A stretch of 64,000 bases of DNA, taken from an uncultured delta proteobacterium (GTDB lineage Bacteria > Desulfobacterota > Desulfovibrionia > Desulfovibrionales > Desulfovibrionaceae). A program made the position numbers and the translations under genes. Below are positions 21,927 through 30,475 of the stretch, piece after piece. The stretch lies in NCBI GenBank assembly GCA_900079685.1, contig LT599020.1, positions 131,250-195,249 of the forward strand, in the 5' to 3' direction. The notes under the pieces were generated by a model that ran no database searches, was not told where the DNA came from, and worked only from the letters and a program-made list of their open reading frames with translations. Position 1 is the stretch's first letter, and each line of letters opens with the position of its first letter.

Positions 21927-22729
21927 CGAATACCGCAAGCCAATCATTGGCCCACGCGCCCGCGTCCGAGGTGCGGGCGCTGATACGCGCGGGCAAGCTC
22001 TGCGCGCCGACCACCGGGATGGCGCTCGGCTACGCCCAGGCCAACATGATCGTTCTGCCCAAGGATTGGGCCTACGATTTTCTGCTGTACGCCATGCGGA
22101 ACCCGAAACCCTGCCCGATTCTGGACGTGACCGAGGTGGGCGACCCGGAGCCGAAGCTCGTCGCGCCGGGAGCGGACGTGCGCACGGACATTCCCCGCTA
22201 CAGGATATGGGAAAACGGCGTGCTTGTGGATGAGCCGACCGACGTCAAAAGCGCCTGGCGCGACGACCTCGTGGCCTTCCTGATCGGGTGCTCCTTTTCC
22301 TTCGAGAACGCGATGCTCAACGCGGGCATCGGCATCCGGCATATTGAGGAAAACGCCAACGTGCCCATGTATCTCACCAGCGTGCCCTGCGTCCCGGCGG
22401 GCCGCTTTTCCGGCAACATGGTCATGAGCATGCGGCCCATCCGGCCGGACCAGGTCGTCCGCGCCGTGACGTGCACCGCCAGCATGCCCGCCGTGCACGG
22501 CGCGCCCATGCACGTGGGCGACCCCTCGGCCATCGGCGTCAAGGACATTAACAAACCGGAATTCGGCGACCCGCCGACCATCAGGGAGGGCGAGGTGCCG
22601 GTATTCTGGGCTTGCGGCGTAACGCCCCAGGCGGCGGTCATGCAGTCCAAGCCGCCGTTCGCCATAACCCATTACCCCGGCTATATGTTCATTACGGATA
22701 AACGCGACTGCGATTATTCGATATTCTGA
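21923..22729 (+). CDS. D-glutamate cyclase family protein (DUF1445, YcsI-like)
   Basis: 268 aa, matching the YcsI family (putative hydro-lyase, now grouped with D-glutamate cyclases). Conserved blocks are [55 protein letters not shown] and [10 protein letters not shown]. Mammalian D-glutamate cyclase makes 5-oxo-D-proline from D-glutamate, which fits a gene translationally coupled to 5-oxoprolinase. Whether this protein acts on D-glutamate, on 5-oxo-D-proline or on something else is inferred. It is the last gene of the operon, followed by a terminator. Confidence 0.88.
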   Translation: MTNTASQSLAHAPASEVRALIRAGKLCAPTTGMALGYAQANMIVLPKDWAYDFLLYAMRNPKPCPILDVTEVGDPEPKLVAPGADVRTDIPRYRIWENGVLVDEPTDVKSAWRDDLVAFLIGCSFSFENAMLNAGIGIRHIEENANVPMYLTSVPCVPAGRFSGNMVMSMRPIRPDQVVRAVTCTASMPAVHGAPMHVGDPSAIGVKDINKPEFGDPPTIREGEVPVFWACGVTPQAAVMQSKPPFAITHYPGYMFITDKRDCDYSIF

Positions 22730-22753
22730 TCCGGCGGCACAGGCCGATCGCAA

Positions 22754-22797
22754 AAGAAGGGCATGCCGGAAACGGCACGCCCTTCTTCATTTTTTTA
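22754..22797. terminator. Terminator between the oxoprolinase operon and frr
   Basis: A strong stem (AAGAAGGGC...GCCCTTCTT, with inner GCCG/CGGC) around a GAAA loop ends on the plus strand in TCATTTTTTT. The reverse direction ends in TTCTTTTGC, so it probably also stops frr transcription. Confidence 0.85.
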
Positions 22798-22808
22798 GCC
22801 GGAGACGG

Positions 22809-23363
22809 CTAGATCTCCATGATCTCCTTTTCCTTGGCCTGGTATTTCTGGTCGGCCTTGGCGATCTGCGCGTCCGTCACCTTCTGGATGGCGTCGGTCG
22901 CTTTTTTGATGTCGTCCTCGCTGGCGGATTTGTCCTTTTCCAGCTTTTTCAAGGAGTCGTTGGCGTCGCGGCGAATGTTGCGGATGGCCACTTTCGTGTC
23001 TTCCGTATACTTTCGGGCAACCTTGACGAGGTCCTTGCGGCGTTCCTCGGTCAGCGGCGGGATGGAAATGCGGATAATTTTGCCGTCATTGATCGGGGTC
23101 AGGCCCAGGTCGGATTTCATGATGGCCTTTTCCACCAGGGGAAAGGCGCCCCTGTCCCAGGGCTGGATGGTCAGGGTGCGGCTGTCCGGCACGGCGACGG
23201 AGGCAAGCTGGCTGATGGCCGTGGGGGTTCCGTAATAATCCACCTTGATATCGTCAACAAGAGCGGTGGTGGCTCTGCCCGTGCGGAGTTTGGTAAAATC
23301 GCGCTCCAGCGCGGCCAGGGCTTTGCCCATGCGTTCTTCGGCGTCCTTTTTGATTGCGTCCAT
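22809..23363 (-). CDS. frr: Ribosome recycling factor
   Basis: 184 aa, the normal length. It splits post-termination ribosomes together with EF-G. Features include [40 protein letters not shown], the [13 protein letters not shown] block and the helical C-terminal part ([31 protein letters not shown]). It starts 1 nt beyond the pyrH stop, with its GGAGGA site inside the end of pyrH, so the pair is translationally linked. Confidence 0.98.
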   Translation of the reverse strand: MDAIKKDAEERMGKALAALERDFTKLRTGRATTALVDDIKVDYYGTPTAISQLASVAVPDSRTLTIQPWDRGAFPLVEKAIMKSDLGLTPINDGKIIRISIPPLTEERRKDLVKVARKYTEDTKVAIRNIRRDANDSLKKLEKDKSASEDDIKKATDAIQKVTDAQIAKADQKYQAKEKEIMEI

Positions 23364-23364
23364 G

Positions 23365-24078
23365 TCAGCATCCTCCTTGTACTATCGTGCCCACGGCCTC
23401 GCCTTTGATGAGGCGGGCTATGTCCCCGCCGAACATGTTGCAGACGATGATGGGCATATTGTTTTCCATGGCCAGGCTGATGGCCGTCGCGTCCATGACG
23501 CCGAGCCGTTTCCCCAGCGCCTCTTCAAAGGAGACGGTGTTGTATTTGACCGCGTCCCCGTATTTTACCGGGTCCTTGTCGTAAACCCCGTCAACCTTGG
23601 TGGCCTTGATAATGACGTCGCACTTCAGTTCCATGCCGCGCAGGGCGGCGGCGGTGTCCGTGGTGAAGTAAGGGTTGCCCGTGCCGCCCGCGCAGATGAG
23701 CACGCGGCCTTTTTCCAGGTGGCGCTCCGCCCGCCGTTTGATATACGGCTCGCAGATTTCCTGCATGGTGATGGCGGAAAGAACCCGCGTGGGGTGCCCC
23801 AATGTTTCCATGGCGTCCTGCACGGCCACCGCGTTCATGACGGTGGCGAGCATGCCCATGTAATCCGCCGTGGAGCGGTCCATGCCGCGCGCGGCGCCCG
23901 CCATGCCCCGGAAGATGTTGCCCCCGCCGATGACCATGGCCACCTGCACGCCCATGCGGACAACCTCGGCGACTTCCTCACATATCTTTGAAACCGTGAC
24001 CGGGTCAATGCCGTATTTTTGTTCCCCCGCCAGCGCCTCGCCGGAGAGTTTGAGCAGGATTCGTTTGTATTGCGGCAT
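23365..24078 (-). CDS. pyrH: UMP kinase
   Basis: 237 aa. It phosphorylates UMP to UDP and is the hexameric bacterial enzyme of the amino-acid-kinase fold. Blocks visible: [62 protein letters not shown] and [15 protein letters not shown]. The ribosome binding site is GGAGGTCGCC. Usual genomes have rpsB-tsf-pyrH-frr in one run; here rpsB-tsf sit 36 kb away and a glycosyltransferase gene precedes pyrH by 23 nt. Confidence 0.98.
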   Translation of the reverse strand: MPQYKRILLKLSGEALAGEQKYGIDPVTVSKICEEVAEVVRMGVQVAMVIGGGNIFRGMAGAARGMDRSTADYMGMLATVMNAVAVQDAMETLGHPTRVLSAITMQEICEPYIKRRAERHLEKGRVLICAGGTGNPYFTTDTAAALRGMELKCDVIIKATKVDGVYDKDPVKYGDAVKYNTVSFEEALGKRLGVMDATAISLAMENNMPIIVCNMFGGDIARLIKGEAVGTIVQGGC

Positions 24079-24101
24079 GGCGACCTCCGAAAGCGTTGCG
24101 G

Positions 24102-24989
24102 TTATTTGTGGTCAAACGGGTGGCCCCAGTCGGACTCGAGCACCCGGACATATTTCAGAAATGCGTAAAACGCCCCGTGCATTGCGGCCAGAAACCCGGC
24201 CCGGCCGTCGAGGAACCCGGCCTTCAGAATATAGATGCGGCAAAACCGGGCCACGGCATGCCCCAGGCCGGGCAGCACGCCGCCCTTTTTGCCGGAGGCG
24301 CGTAACGCGTCCGCGCCTTGCTCCGCGTAAACGTTGAGTTTGGCGAGCTGGTGGAAAAACCCGGTGTACGGGTAGTGGATGACTTCGCCCGTTGTGATGT
24401 GGGCGGACGCGCCCTTGGGATGGTAATGGATGTGCGCGTCCTGCGAGAAGGTGACCAGTCCGGTCCTGAATACCCGCAGGATATGGTCCGGGTACCAGCC
24501 GCCGTGCTTCATGAAGCGGTCGAAATACCAGGAACGCCGGGCAATGGAAAAAGCCGTTATGGGGGCCGCCAGGTCGTTGTCCGCGCGGCGCGCGTCCCGG
24601 ATATGCTCCAGGATGGCCTTGCCCAGCTCGTCGGAGCAGCATTCGTCCTGGTCCAGGATGAAGAACCAATCCGTGGCGACCTTGGCCGCCGCAAAGGTGA
24701 ACTGCGCGGCAAACCCCGGCCAGGGATTTTCGATGACCGTGGCTCCGGCCTCTTTGGCTATGGCGATGGTGTTGTCCGCGCTGCCGCTGTCCACGACGAG
24801 CACGGCATCACAGAAGGATAGGGAGGCAAGGCATTTCCCGATCAGGCGTTCGCCGTCCCGGGTGAGCACGACACCGGTTATGGCCGGGCGCTGTGGTTCT
24901 GTGGCTGTTTCTGGCACTGGTAACACCTGAAAAAGGGAAAATTGACTGCGTCTTGTATAGCCGCAAACGTTCTTTCTGTCACCGTGCAA
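24102..24989 (-). CDS. Glycosyltransferase family 2 (KdtX/WaaE-like)
   Basis: The GT2 fold is clear: [39 protein letters not shown], then FFILDQDE (the DXD-type metal/nucleotide-sugar site) and a C-terminal membrane-associated part ([21 protein letters not shown]). Relatives such as WaaE/KdtX add sugars to the lipopolysaccharide inner core, so an envelope role is likely. The frame opens at a GTG (24989), but the first 22-24 residues look non-native; GTG codons at 24926 or 24917, just before [14 protein letters not shown], are equally possible starts and none has a clear ribosome binding site. It is co-directional with pyrH (23-nt gap). Confidence 0.85.
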   Translation of the reverse strand: MHGDRKNVCGYTRRSQFSLFQVLPVPETATEPQRPAITGVVLTRDGERLIGKCLASLSFCDAVLVVDSGSADNTIAIAKEAGATVIENPWPGFAAQFTFAAAKVATDWFFILDQDECCSDELGKAILEHIRDARRADNDLAAPITAFSIARRSWYFDRFMKHGGWYPDHILRVFRTGLVTFSQDAHIHYHPKGASAHITTGEVIHYPYTGFFHQLAKLNVYAEQGADALRASGKKGGVLPGLGHAVARFCRIYILKAGFLDGRAGFLAAMHGAFYAFLKYVRVLESDWGHPFDHK

Positions 24990-25065
24990 ATGGAACGATT
25001 ATCCGATTTGTTCCCCCGGTCCGCCATCCGCAAGCGGGGAGGGGATATTCCGTAACGAGCCGGAT

Positions 25066-25767
25066 TTATTTGTCGTCCGGTGCGTACATGGCCCGCAGAT
25101 CAGCGGGGGAAGCGGCAATGACGATAGCGTCTCCCGGCTCCAGGAAGCGGAGCAGCCGGACCATGTCCGCCTCCGCCACGCTGACGCAGCCCGCCGTGGG
25201 CCTGCCGACGGCGCAGTGCAGGAAGATGGCGGAACCTGCCCCGTTGACGACGGGCGCGGTGTTGTATTCGATAACCACGGCATATTTGTAAGCCGTGGTT
25301 TCCTGCGCAAGATCTTCGGCGGTACCCCAGTCCTTGCCCGGCGCATCCCTTTTGACCATCGTGTTGTAGTGGCGGGAAGCAGGATCGTCCACCCAGACGT
25401 CGCCCGCGTCAATTGCCGTGTACGGAAGCCGGGTACCCGGATTTTCGGCCGTCCCGAACGCCCGGCGAAGTGTGAACGCCCCCTGCGGCGTCGCGCCGTC
25501 GCCTTCTTTTTTGGCCGTGGCAATGCCGGCGTATCCGACGAATCCCCCGGCCGTGAAAACTTCCCGCCACGTGCCGTCTTTCTTGGCAAAGGCCCGGAGT
25601 GTGGCCTTGGCCTTTTCCGCTTTTTCCGGCAGAACGACGAGCAGCCTGTCGTGCTCCCGGGCCGCCGCAAGGTTTGCCACGTCCCAGCCCGGCCGGGTGA
25701 CACCGTAAAGAACGGCGAGTGACGCGGCAAGGCCGAAGGCGAACAGGAGAACGCGGTTCCGTTTCAT
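25066..25767 (-). CDS. L,D-transpeptidase (YkuD domain), signal-anchored
   Basis: 233 aa from the ATG at 25767; the longer frame upstream is rejected because this Met begins a signal/anchor sequence (KRNRVLLFAFGLAASLAVL). The YkuD catalytic motif appears as His184-CAVGRPTAG-Cys194, close to the HXX14-17-[ST]HGXhGN-like family pattern with Cys194 as nucleophile. Such enzymes make 3-3 cross-links in peptidoglycan or attach envelope proteins to it, in the periplasm. It stands alone between the glycosyltransferase and a divergent carboxyltransferase gene. Confidence 0.85.
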   Translation of the reverse strand: MKRNRVLLFAFGLAASLAVLYGVTRPGWDVANLAAAREHDRLLVVLPEKAEKAKATLRAFAKKDGTWREVFTAGGFVGYAGIATAKKEGDGATPQGAFTLRRAFGTAENPGTRLPYTAIDAGDVWVDDPASRHYNTMVKRDAPGKDWGTAEDLAQETTAYKYAVVIEYNTAPVVNGAGSAIFLHCAVGRPTAGCVSVAEADMVRLLRFLEPGDAIVIAASPADLRAMYAPDDK

Positions 25768-26083
25768 GCCCCGATAGTATGCGATGGATCGCGCGCTTGC
25801 AAGAACGCCGCACGGCGGCGTGGCGGCATGTATCGTCGTCTGTTTGTTCCGGCAGTGCTTGTATTTTTCTTCACATTCCCATCCAAACATCGACTTAATG
25901 GTTATTCTTTGATAGGATCCACGATTAAGCATGTTGGCAGCGTAACGTCAGCTGTCTGATTTTCCTGCCCCCAATGAATGCATGGAATTGTCCGGGCGTG
26001 TTGCCCGGTTTGGGGTTCTGTCGTCTTCTGCCCGGTGCCGTAACGGCGGGATCTAACGCTTAGAGAGAACCAAGGAGAACATC

Positions 26084-27487
26084 ATGGCTTTTTCCCCGAT
26101 CAAACCTGTGTACAGAGCGGCCAATGCTTCCGGCCAGCGCCCCCTCAACATCATGGAGACGGTCCTGCGCGACGGGCACCAATCCCTCGCGGCCACCCGG
26201 ATGCGTCTTTCCGATATGGAGCCGGAACTGGAAGCGCTGGACGAAATCGGCTACTGGGCTCTGGAAGCCTGGGGCGGCGCGACCTTTGACTCCGCGCTGC
26301 GGTTCCTGAACGAAGACCCCTGGGAGCGGCTGCGGTTCCTGCGCTCCAAGCTGAAAAAAACCCCCATATCCATGCTGCTGCGCGGCCAGAACATCCTCGG
26401 CTACAACCACTATGCCGATGACGTGGTGGAAACCTTCGTGGAAAAGATGGTCGAGCACGGCATCAGCGTCATCCGCATTTTTGACGCTCTGAACGACGTG
26501 CGCAACCTCGAAACCGCCATCAAGGCCGCCAAGAAAAGCGGCGCGCACGTGCAGGGCGCCTGCGTGTACACCATCAGCCCCTATCACACGGCCCAGAACT
26601 ACGTGGACCTCGCCGAAACCTTCGCCGAACGCGGCGTGGATTCCCTGGCCATCAAGGACATGTCGGGCCTGCTGGCTCCCTATGACGCCTACAACCTCGT
26701 CAAGAGCCTGAAAGAGAACCCCAAAACCAAGCATCTGCCCGTTCACGTCCACACCCACTACACCAGCGGCATGGGTTCCATGACCTACCTGAAAGCCGCC
26801 GAAGCCGGCGCGGACTGCGTTGACTGCGCGCTGTCTCCCTTTGCCCTCGGCACATCCCAGCCCGCCACGGAATCCATTATCGCCGCCCTGGAAGGCCAGC
26901 CGCGCGATACGGGCATCAAAAAGGAAAGCCTGTACCCCATCGCCGATTTCTTCCGCGACGTGAAGAAAAAGCTGGCCAAGGACTTCAGCCTGAATACCGC
27001 GTTTGACGTGGATACCAAGGTGCTTACCTTCCAGCTCCCCGGCGGCATGCTCTCCAACCTGCGCAACCAGCTGAAAGAACAGGGCTGGGAAGACAAGTAT
27101 CCCGAGCTGCTTGAAGAAATGCCCAAGGTGCGCGCCGACCTCGGCTACCCGCCGCTGGTGACCCCCACCAGCCAGATCGTGGGTTCCATGGCCGCCATGA
27201 ACGTGGGCCTGGGTGAACGCTACATGGTGGTGCCCCAGGAAGTGAGCGACCTCGCGCGCGGCAAGTACGGCAAAACCCCGGCTCCGGTCAACCCGGAAGT
27301 CAAGGCCCAGATCATCGGCGATCTGCCGATCATCGACTACCGCCCGGCGGACGATATCCCGCCCCAGATGGAATCCCTGAAAAAAGAACTCGGCGAACGC
27401 GGCTACCCCAACGCTTCCGTCGAGGACGTTCTCAGCTACGCCCTGTTCCCGGAAGTGGCCATCGAGTTCTTCAAAAAGAACCGCTAA
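26084..27487 (+). CDS. Carboxyltransferase subunit, pyruvate carboxylase B / oxaloacetate decarboxylase alpha type, without biotin domain
   Basis: 467 aa; AAGGAGAACATC precedes the ATG. The DRE-TIM barrel shows METVLRDGHQS (Asp30 metal ligand), FDALNDVRNLE, IKDMSGLL (the Lys that is carbamylated in relatives), HVHTHYTSG (metal-binding His pair) and the C-terminal PycA-like helical region. These enzymes transfer CO2 between carboxybiotin and pyruvate/oxaloacetate. The protein ends at FFKKNR and has no AMKM biotin domain, and no biotin carboxylase gene lies nearby, so its partners must be encoded elsewhere. The reaction (carboxylase, decarboxylase or transcarboxylase) cannot be decided from sequence. 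Confidence 0.9.
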   Translation: MAFSPIKPVYRAANASGQRPLNIMETVLRDGHQSLAATRMRLSDMEPELEALDEIGYWALEAWGGATFDSALRFLNEDPWERLRFLRSKLKKTPISMLLRGQNILGYNHYADDVVETFVEKMVEHGISVIRIFDALNDVRNLETAIKAAKKSGAHVQGACVYTISPYHTAQNYVDLAETFAERGVDSLAIKDMSGLLAPYDAYNLVKSLKENPKTKHLPVHVHTHYTSGMGSMTYLKAAEAGADCVDCALSPFALGTSQPATESIIAALEGQPRDTGIKKESLYPIADFFRDVKKKLAKDFSLNTAFDVDTKVLTFQLPGGMLSNLRNQLKEQGWEDKYPELLEEMPKVRADLGYPPLVTPTSQIVGSMAAMNVGLGERYMVVPQEVSDLARGKYGKTPAPVNPEVKAQIIGDLPIIDYRPADDIPPQMESLKKELGERGYPNASVEDVLSYALFPEVAIEFFKKNR

Positions 27488-27520
27488 ACCGCCAGGGGAT
27501 TCTCCCTGTGCACACACTGA

Positions 27521-27558
27521 AAGACGGCCGTTGCAAACGCAGCGGCCGTCTTGTTTGT
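27521..27558 (+). terminator. Terminator after the carboxyltransferase gene
   Basis: A perfect 10-bp stem AAGACGGCCG/CGGCCGTCTT (27521-27530 with 27543-27552), 12-nt loop, then GTTTGTC. It lies 33 nt after the stop. Confidence 0.8.
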
Positions 27559-27573
27559 CGAAGCCAATGTGTA

Positions 27574-27629
27574 CGAAATGCCTCCGGCGGCCGAGGGGGC
27601 CAGCCCCCTCGGCCGCCGGAGGCATTTCG
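27574..27629. repeat. Perfect 27-bp inverted repeat with 2-nt loop
   Basis: The arms 27574-27600 and 27603-27629 are exact reverse complements around CA. The outer part is CGAAATGCCTCC and the inner part GGCGGCCGAGGGGGC. It lies between two convergent genes, 2 nt beyond the stop of the flavoprotein gene. It has no T-run on the plus strand and only a weak one on the minus strand. It resembles GC-rich intergenic hairpin families rather than a simple terminator; such an exact long palindrome suggests recent duplication or conversion. Confidence 0.85.
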
Positions 27630-27631
27630 CG

Positions 27632-28228
27632 TTATTTCGGTAACGCCCCCAGGCCGGGCTTGATGCAGGCGCCGAGCCAGGCGATCATCTGGCCGAGGTT
27701 GGTCATGTTGGCGAGGCCTTCCGCGTCGGTGAGCACATCTTCTTCCTTGAGGCCGTAGCCCATGTTCCAGTAGCGGGAGCCCGGCACGATCATATTGCTC
27801 TTGAGGAAGAGGTGGTTGATGGTGTCAAAGGCGTGGGTCGCGCCGCCGCGGCGCACGGCGATGACGGCCGAGCCGATCTTCCCGGCGAAGGCGCCGTCGT
27901 TGGACTGGGAGACGTAGCCGGACCGGTCGATGAGCGCCTTCATTTCGGCGGTGACGTCCGTGAAATAGGTCGGGGTGCCGAGGATGATGGCGTCGGCCTC
28001 CACCATGCGGGCGTAAATATCGTTAAACGCGTCCTTGGTGATGGCGCACCGGCTGTTTTTCAGCTTCCGGCACTGCATGCAGGCGATACACCCGGACATG
28101 GGTTTGGCGCCGATTTTGATGGTCTCTGTTTCCCAACCCGCGTCGCGCAGGGGCTGGAGCACGTTTTCGAGCAGGATGCCGGTATTGCTTTTGGGACGGG
28201 GACTGGCGTTAACGGCGAGGGCGAACAT
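27632..28228 (-). CDS. Flavodoxin-fold NAD(P)H-dependent FMN reductase / iron-sulfur flavoprotein-like
   Basis: 198 aa, with GGAGCCAACC before the ATG. The FMN-binding start is ALAVNASPRPKSNTG, followed by the motif SGCIACMQCRK-N5-C typical of Isf-like flavoproteins of anaerobes, then ADAIILGTPTYFTDVTAEMKALIDR. The three clustered Cys (CIACMQC) plus one more could bind a 4Fe-4S cluster, as in archaeal Isf, though spacing differs between members. It probably moves electrons from NAD(P)H or ferredoxin to small acceptors. It is the last gene of a minus-strand run that begins at the methyltransferase. Confidence 0.88.
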   Translation of the reverse strand: MFALAVNASPRPKSNTGILLENVLQPLRDAGWETETIKIGAKPMSGCIACMQCRKLKNSRCAITKDAFNDIYARMVEADAIILGTPTYFTDVTAEMKALIDRSGYVSQSNDGAFAGKIGSAVIAVRRGGATHAFDTINHLFLKSNMIVPGSRYWNMGYGLKEEDVLTDAEGLANMTNLGQMIAWLGACIKPGLGALPK

Positions 28229-28258
28229 GGTTGGCTCCGTTTTTTTGGGGGAGAGGGA

Positions 28259-29083
28259 CTATAGCGCGTTGGCGTGCAAAGCCCAGAAAACAAGGGGCGC
28301 AAGAGCGAGGCGGTACCAGGCGAAGGGGCGCAGCGATATCCTGCCAACGAGCCCCATAAAAATTTTGATGGCCAAAAGCGCCACGATCAACGATACCGCC
28401 ATTCCCAGGAGAAAGAAAGGGATATCGCCCGCCTTGAGAATATCAAAGGACATATACAGGTCAAAAGAGGTGGCCGCGAACATGATGGGCACGGCGGCGA
28501 TAAAGGAATATTCGGCCGCCACGTCGCGCCGCGCGCCCGCCAGCATGCCGCCCATGATGGTCGAGGCGGACCGGGAAAACCCAGGCCAGAGTGAAAAACA
28601 CTGGCATAGACCGACGCACAGCGCCATGCGCGGGGTTATCCCGTCAACTGTCGTGACGGCGGGCGGGCTTTGCCTGCGCTCCACGAGCAGCATGGCCACG
28701 GCCCCGACGATCAGCGCGAGAGCCACGCTGGCGGGGTTGAACAAGGAATCCTTGATGATGTCATGGGCAAAAAAACCGAGGATGGACGCGGGCAGGCAGG
28801 TCAGGAACAGCAGAAAAAGCCCGCGAGGGCCCGAAAAACCGCCGGGAGCCGTTTTCCCGGCAAGGGCGGAGGGGAACAGGAGGGCAAAAAACCGTTTCCG
28901 GTAAAGCAGGAGCACGGCGAAGATGGAACCGAACTGGATCACCACCTCGAACGTTTTCATCCGGAGGGTGTCTTCGCCGATAAGCGCGTTGGTAATAATA
29001 AGATGGCCGGAAGAGGAGACCGGCAGGAACTCGGTAAGCCCTTGCACGATCCCGAGAATTACCGCGACAAGAGTCTCGGGCAT
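28259..29083 (-). CDS. uppP: Undecaprenyl-diphosphatase UppP (BacA)
   Basis: 274 aa, polytopic inner-membrane enzyme that recycles the C55 lipid carrier for peptidoglycan and surface polysaccharides. Both active-site motifs are present: GLTEFLPVSSSGHL near the N-terminus and PGFSRSASTIMGGML in the middle. It is separated by 30 nt from the flavoprotein gene downstream and by a small hairpin from the aminotransferase gene upstream. BacA-type enzymes also give low-level bacitracin resistance. Confidence 0.96.
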   Translation of the reverse strand: MPETLVAVILGIVQGLTEFLPVSSSGHLIITNALIGEDTLRMKTFEVVIQFGSIFAVLLLYRKRFFALLFPSALAGKTAPGGFSGPRGLFLLFLTCLPASILGFFAHDIIKDSLFNPASVALALIVGAVAMLLVERRQSPPAVTTVDGITPRMALCVGLCQCFSLWPGFSRSASTIMGGMLAGARRDVAAEYSFIAAVPIMFAATSFDLYMSFDILKAGDIPFFLLGMAVSLIVALLAIKIFMGLVGRISLRPFAWYRLALAPLVFWALHANAL

Positions 29084-29102
29084 GGGAACTTCTTTATCGG
29101 AA

Positions 29103-29127
29103 CCGGGCAGAGCGGCGCTCTGCCCGG
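29103..29127 (-). repeat. Hairpin between aminotransferase and uppP
   Basis: An 11-bp perfect stem CCGGGCAGAGC/GCTCTGCCCGG with a 3-nt loop, in the 61-nt gap between the two genes. There is no T-run, so partial termination or mRNA stabilisation are both possible. Confidence 0.6.
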
Positions 29128-29144
29128 ATTAATAGTTGACTGGT

Positions 29145-30338
29145 TCAGGAAGCGTAGTTCTTCAGCTTGCCGAGGCCGTCGCGGATGGCGGCAACGTCGA
29201 TGCCGGAGAACGCCAGGCGGATATAGCGGCGCGTTTCGCCGGGCAGGGGCCGGCCGAAGTGCAGCCGCGTGCAGAAGGAAACGCCCGTTTTGCTGAGAAC
29301 GTCTTCGGCAAACGCGTCGTAGTCGTCGCCGAATCCCTTGCGGGCCATAAGGTCCGTGACGTCCGGATACAGATAGAACGAGGCGTTGGGCTTCATGCAG
29401 GTAACGCCGGGCGTGCTGTTCAGGATGTCCACGGCAACGTCGCGCCGTTCGCGCAGGATGTCCACTATTTTGGCCGGGCCGCTCTGGTCGCCGGTCAGGC
29501 CTTCAAGGCCCGCCCATTGGACGAACTGGCAGGTGCAGGACTCAAAGTTGACGTTGAGCTTGTTGAAGGTGTCGATGATTTCCTTGGGACCGATGGCCGC
29601 GCCCAGCCGCCAGCCGGTCATGGCGAACTTTTTCGAGAAGGTATAGAGCAGCACGCTCCTCTCCACCATGCCGGGCAGGGAAACAAGGCTGGTGGCCTTG
29701 TTGTCGTAGTGGGTTTCGAAATACGCTTCGTCCAGCAGCACCATCAGGTTGTGGCGGTTGGCGATTTCCACCATGCGTTCCCGCTCGGCGGCGGAGAGTT
29801 CCGCCCCCGTGGGGTTGTGGTAGTCGTTGATGATGAGAAGCTTTGTTTTGGGCGTAATGAGCTTTTCCAGCGCGTCCAGATCAAAGGTAAAATAGTTCCC
29901 GGCGGGGATGATGGGATAGGGGAGCACCTTGCCGCCGAGGAATTCGATCTGGGATTCGTAAATGGGAAAACCGGGGTTCGGGCAGAGCACCTCGTCGCCG
30001 GGATTCATCAGCGCCATGAGAAATTTGGAAATAACGGGTTTGCCGCCCGGCTGCATGGAGACGTTCTCCATGCTGTATTTCGTGCCGCGCTTGCTGTTGG
30101 TGTCCTGGGCCATGGCGTCGCGCAGGGGAGCGATCCCGGCGGGCGGGCAATAGTTCGTCTTGCCGTCGCGCATGGCCTTGATGGCGGCCTCCTGGACGAT
30201 CTGCGCCGTCGGAATGTTCAAGTCGCCCAGGTGGAAGGGGTACACCGTGCCGCCCGCGGCGGCATGAGCCGCGGCTTTTGCCGCCACGGCGAAGGCGGTT
30301 TCCGTGCCAAGTCTGCTGATCCTGTCGGCAATGTGCAT
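29145..30338 (-). CDS. Class I/II pyridoxal-phosphate aminotransferase
   Basis: 397 aa from the ATG at 30338, which follows GGAGCCCCT; the longer frame adds 35 residues that overlap the promoter region. It is a fold-type I enzyme with NDYHNPTG (PLP ring contact), DEAYFE, the Schiff-base Lys in LYTFSKKFAMTGWRLG and RLAFSG near the end. It resembles aspartate/alanine-type aminotransferases; the substrate cannot be told from sequence. A GntR regulator gene lies directly upstream and a palindromic operator overlaps the promoter between them. Confidence 0.9.
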   Translation of the reverse strand: MHIADRISRLGTETAFAVAAKAAAHAAAGGTVYPFHLGDLNIPTAQIVQEAAIKAMRDGKTNYCPPAGIAPLRDAMAQDTNSKRGTKYSMENVSMQPGGKPVISKFLMALMNPGDEVLCPNPGFPIYESQIEFLGGKVLPYPIIPAGNYFTFDLDALEKLITPKTKLLIINDYHNPTGAELSAAERERMVEIANRHNLMVLLDEAYFETHYDNKATSLVSLPGMVERSVLLYTFSKKFAMTGWRLGAAIGPKEIIDTFNKLNVNFESCTCQFVQWAGLEGLTGDQSGPAKIVDILRERRDVAVDILNSTPGVTCMKPNASFYLYPDVTDLMARKGFGDDYDAFAEDVLSKTGVSFCTRLHFGRPLPGETRRYIRLAFSGIDVAAIRDGLGKLKNYAS

Positions 30339-30432
30339 AGGGGCTCCTGCGTGGTGAACCGTTGTCGAAACGGTCCGGAAAGTTTCAGTGCAGCGTGCCG
30401 CCGTCAATGGCGGCCAAAATAATCCGGGCAAA

Positions 30433-30459
30433 CGTATAGGCAAGGAGAGTCCTTGTCAA
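30433..30459 (-). promoter_or_regulatory. Aminotransferase promoter with built-in operator palindrome
   Basis: On the minus strand, consensus TTGACA (30454-30459) and TATACG (30433-30438) are 15 nt apart. A perfect palindrome CAAGGA-N3-TCCTTG occupies 30441-30455, i.e. almost the whole spacer. A dimeric repressor there would block polymerase. The GntR-family gene ending at 30476, 17 nt upstream, is the obvious candidate regulator, but this is inferred from position. Confidence 0.6.
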
Positions 30460-30475
30460 TCAGGCGGAAATACCC

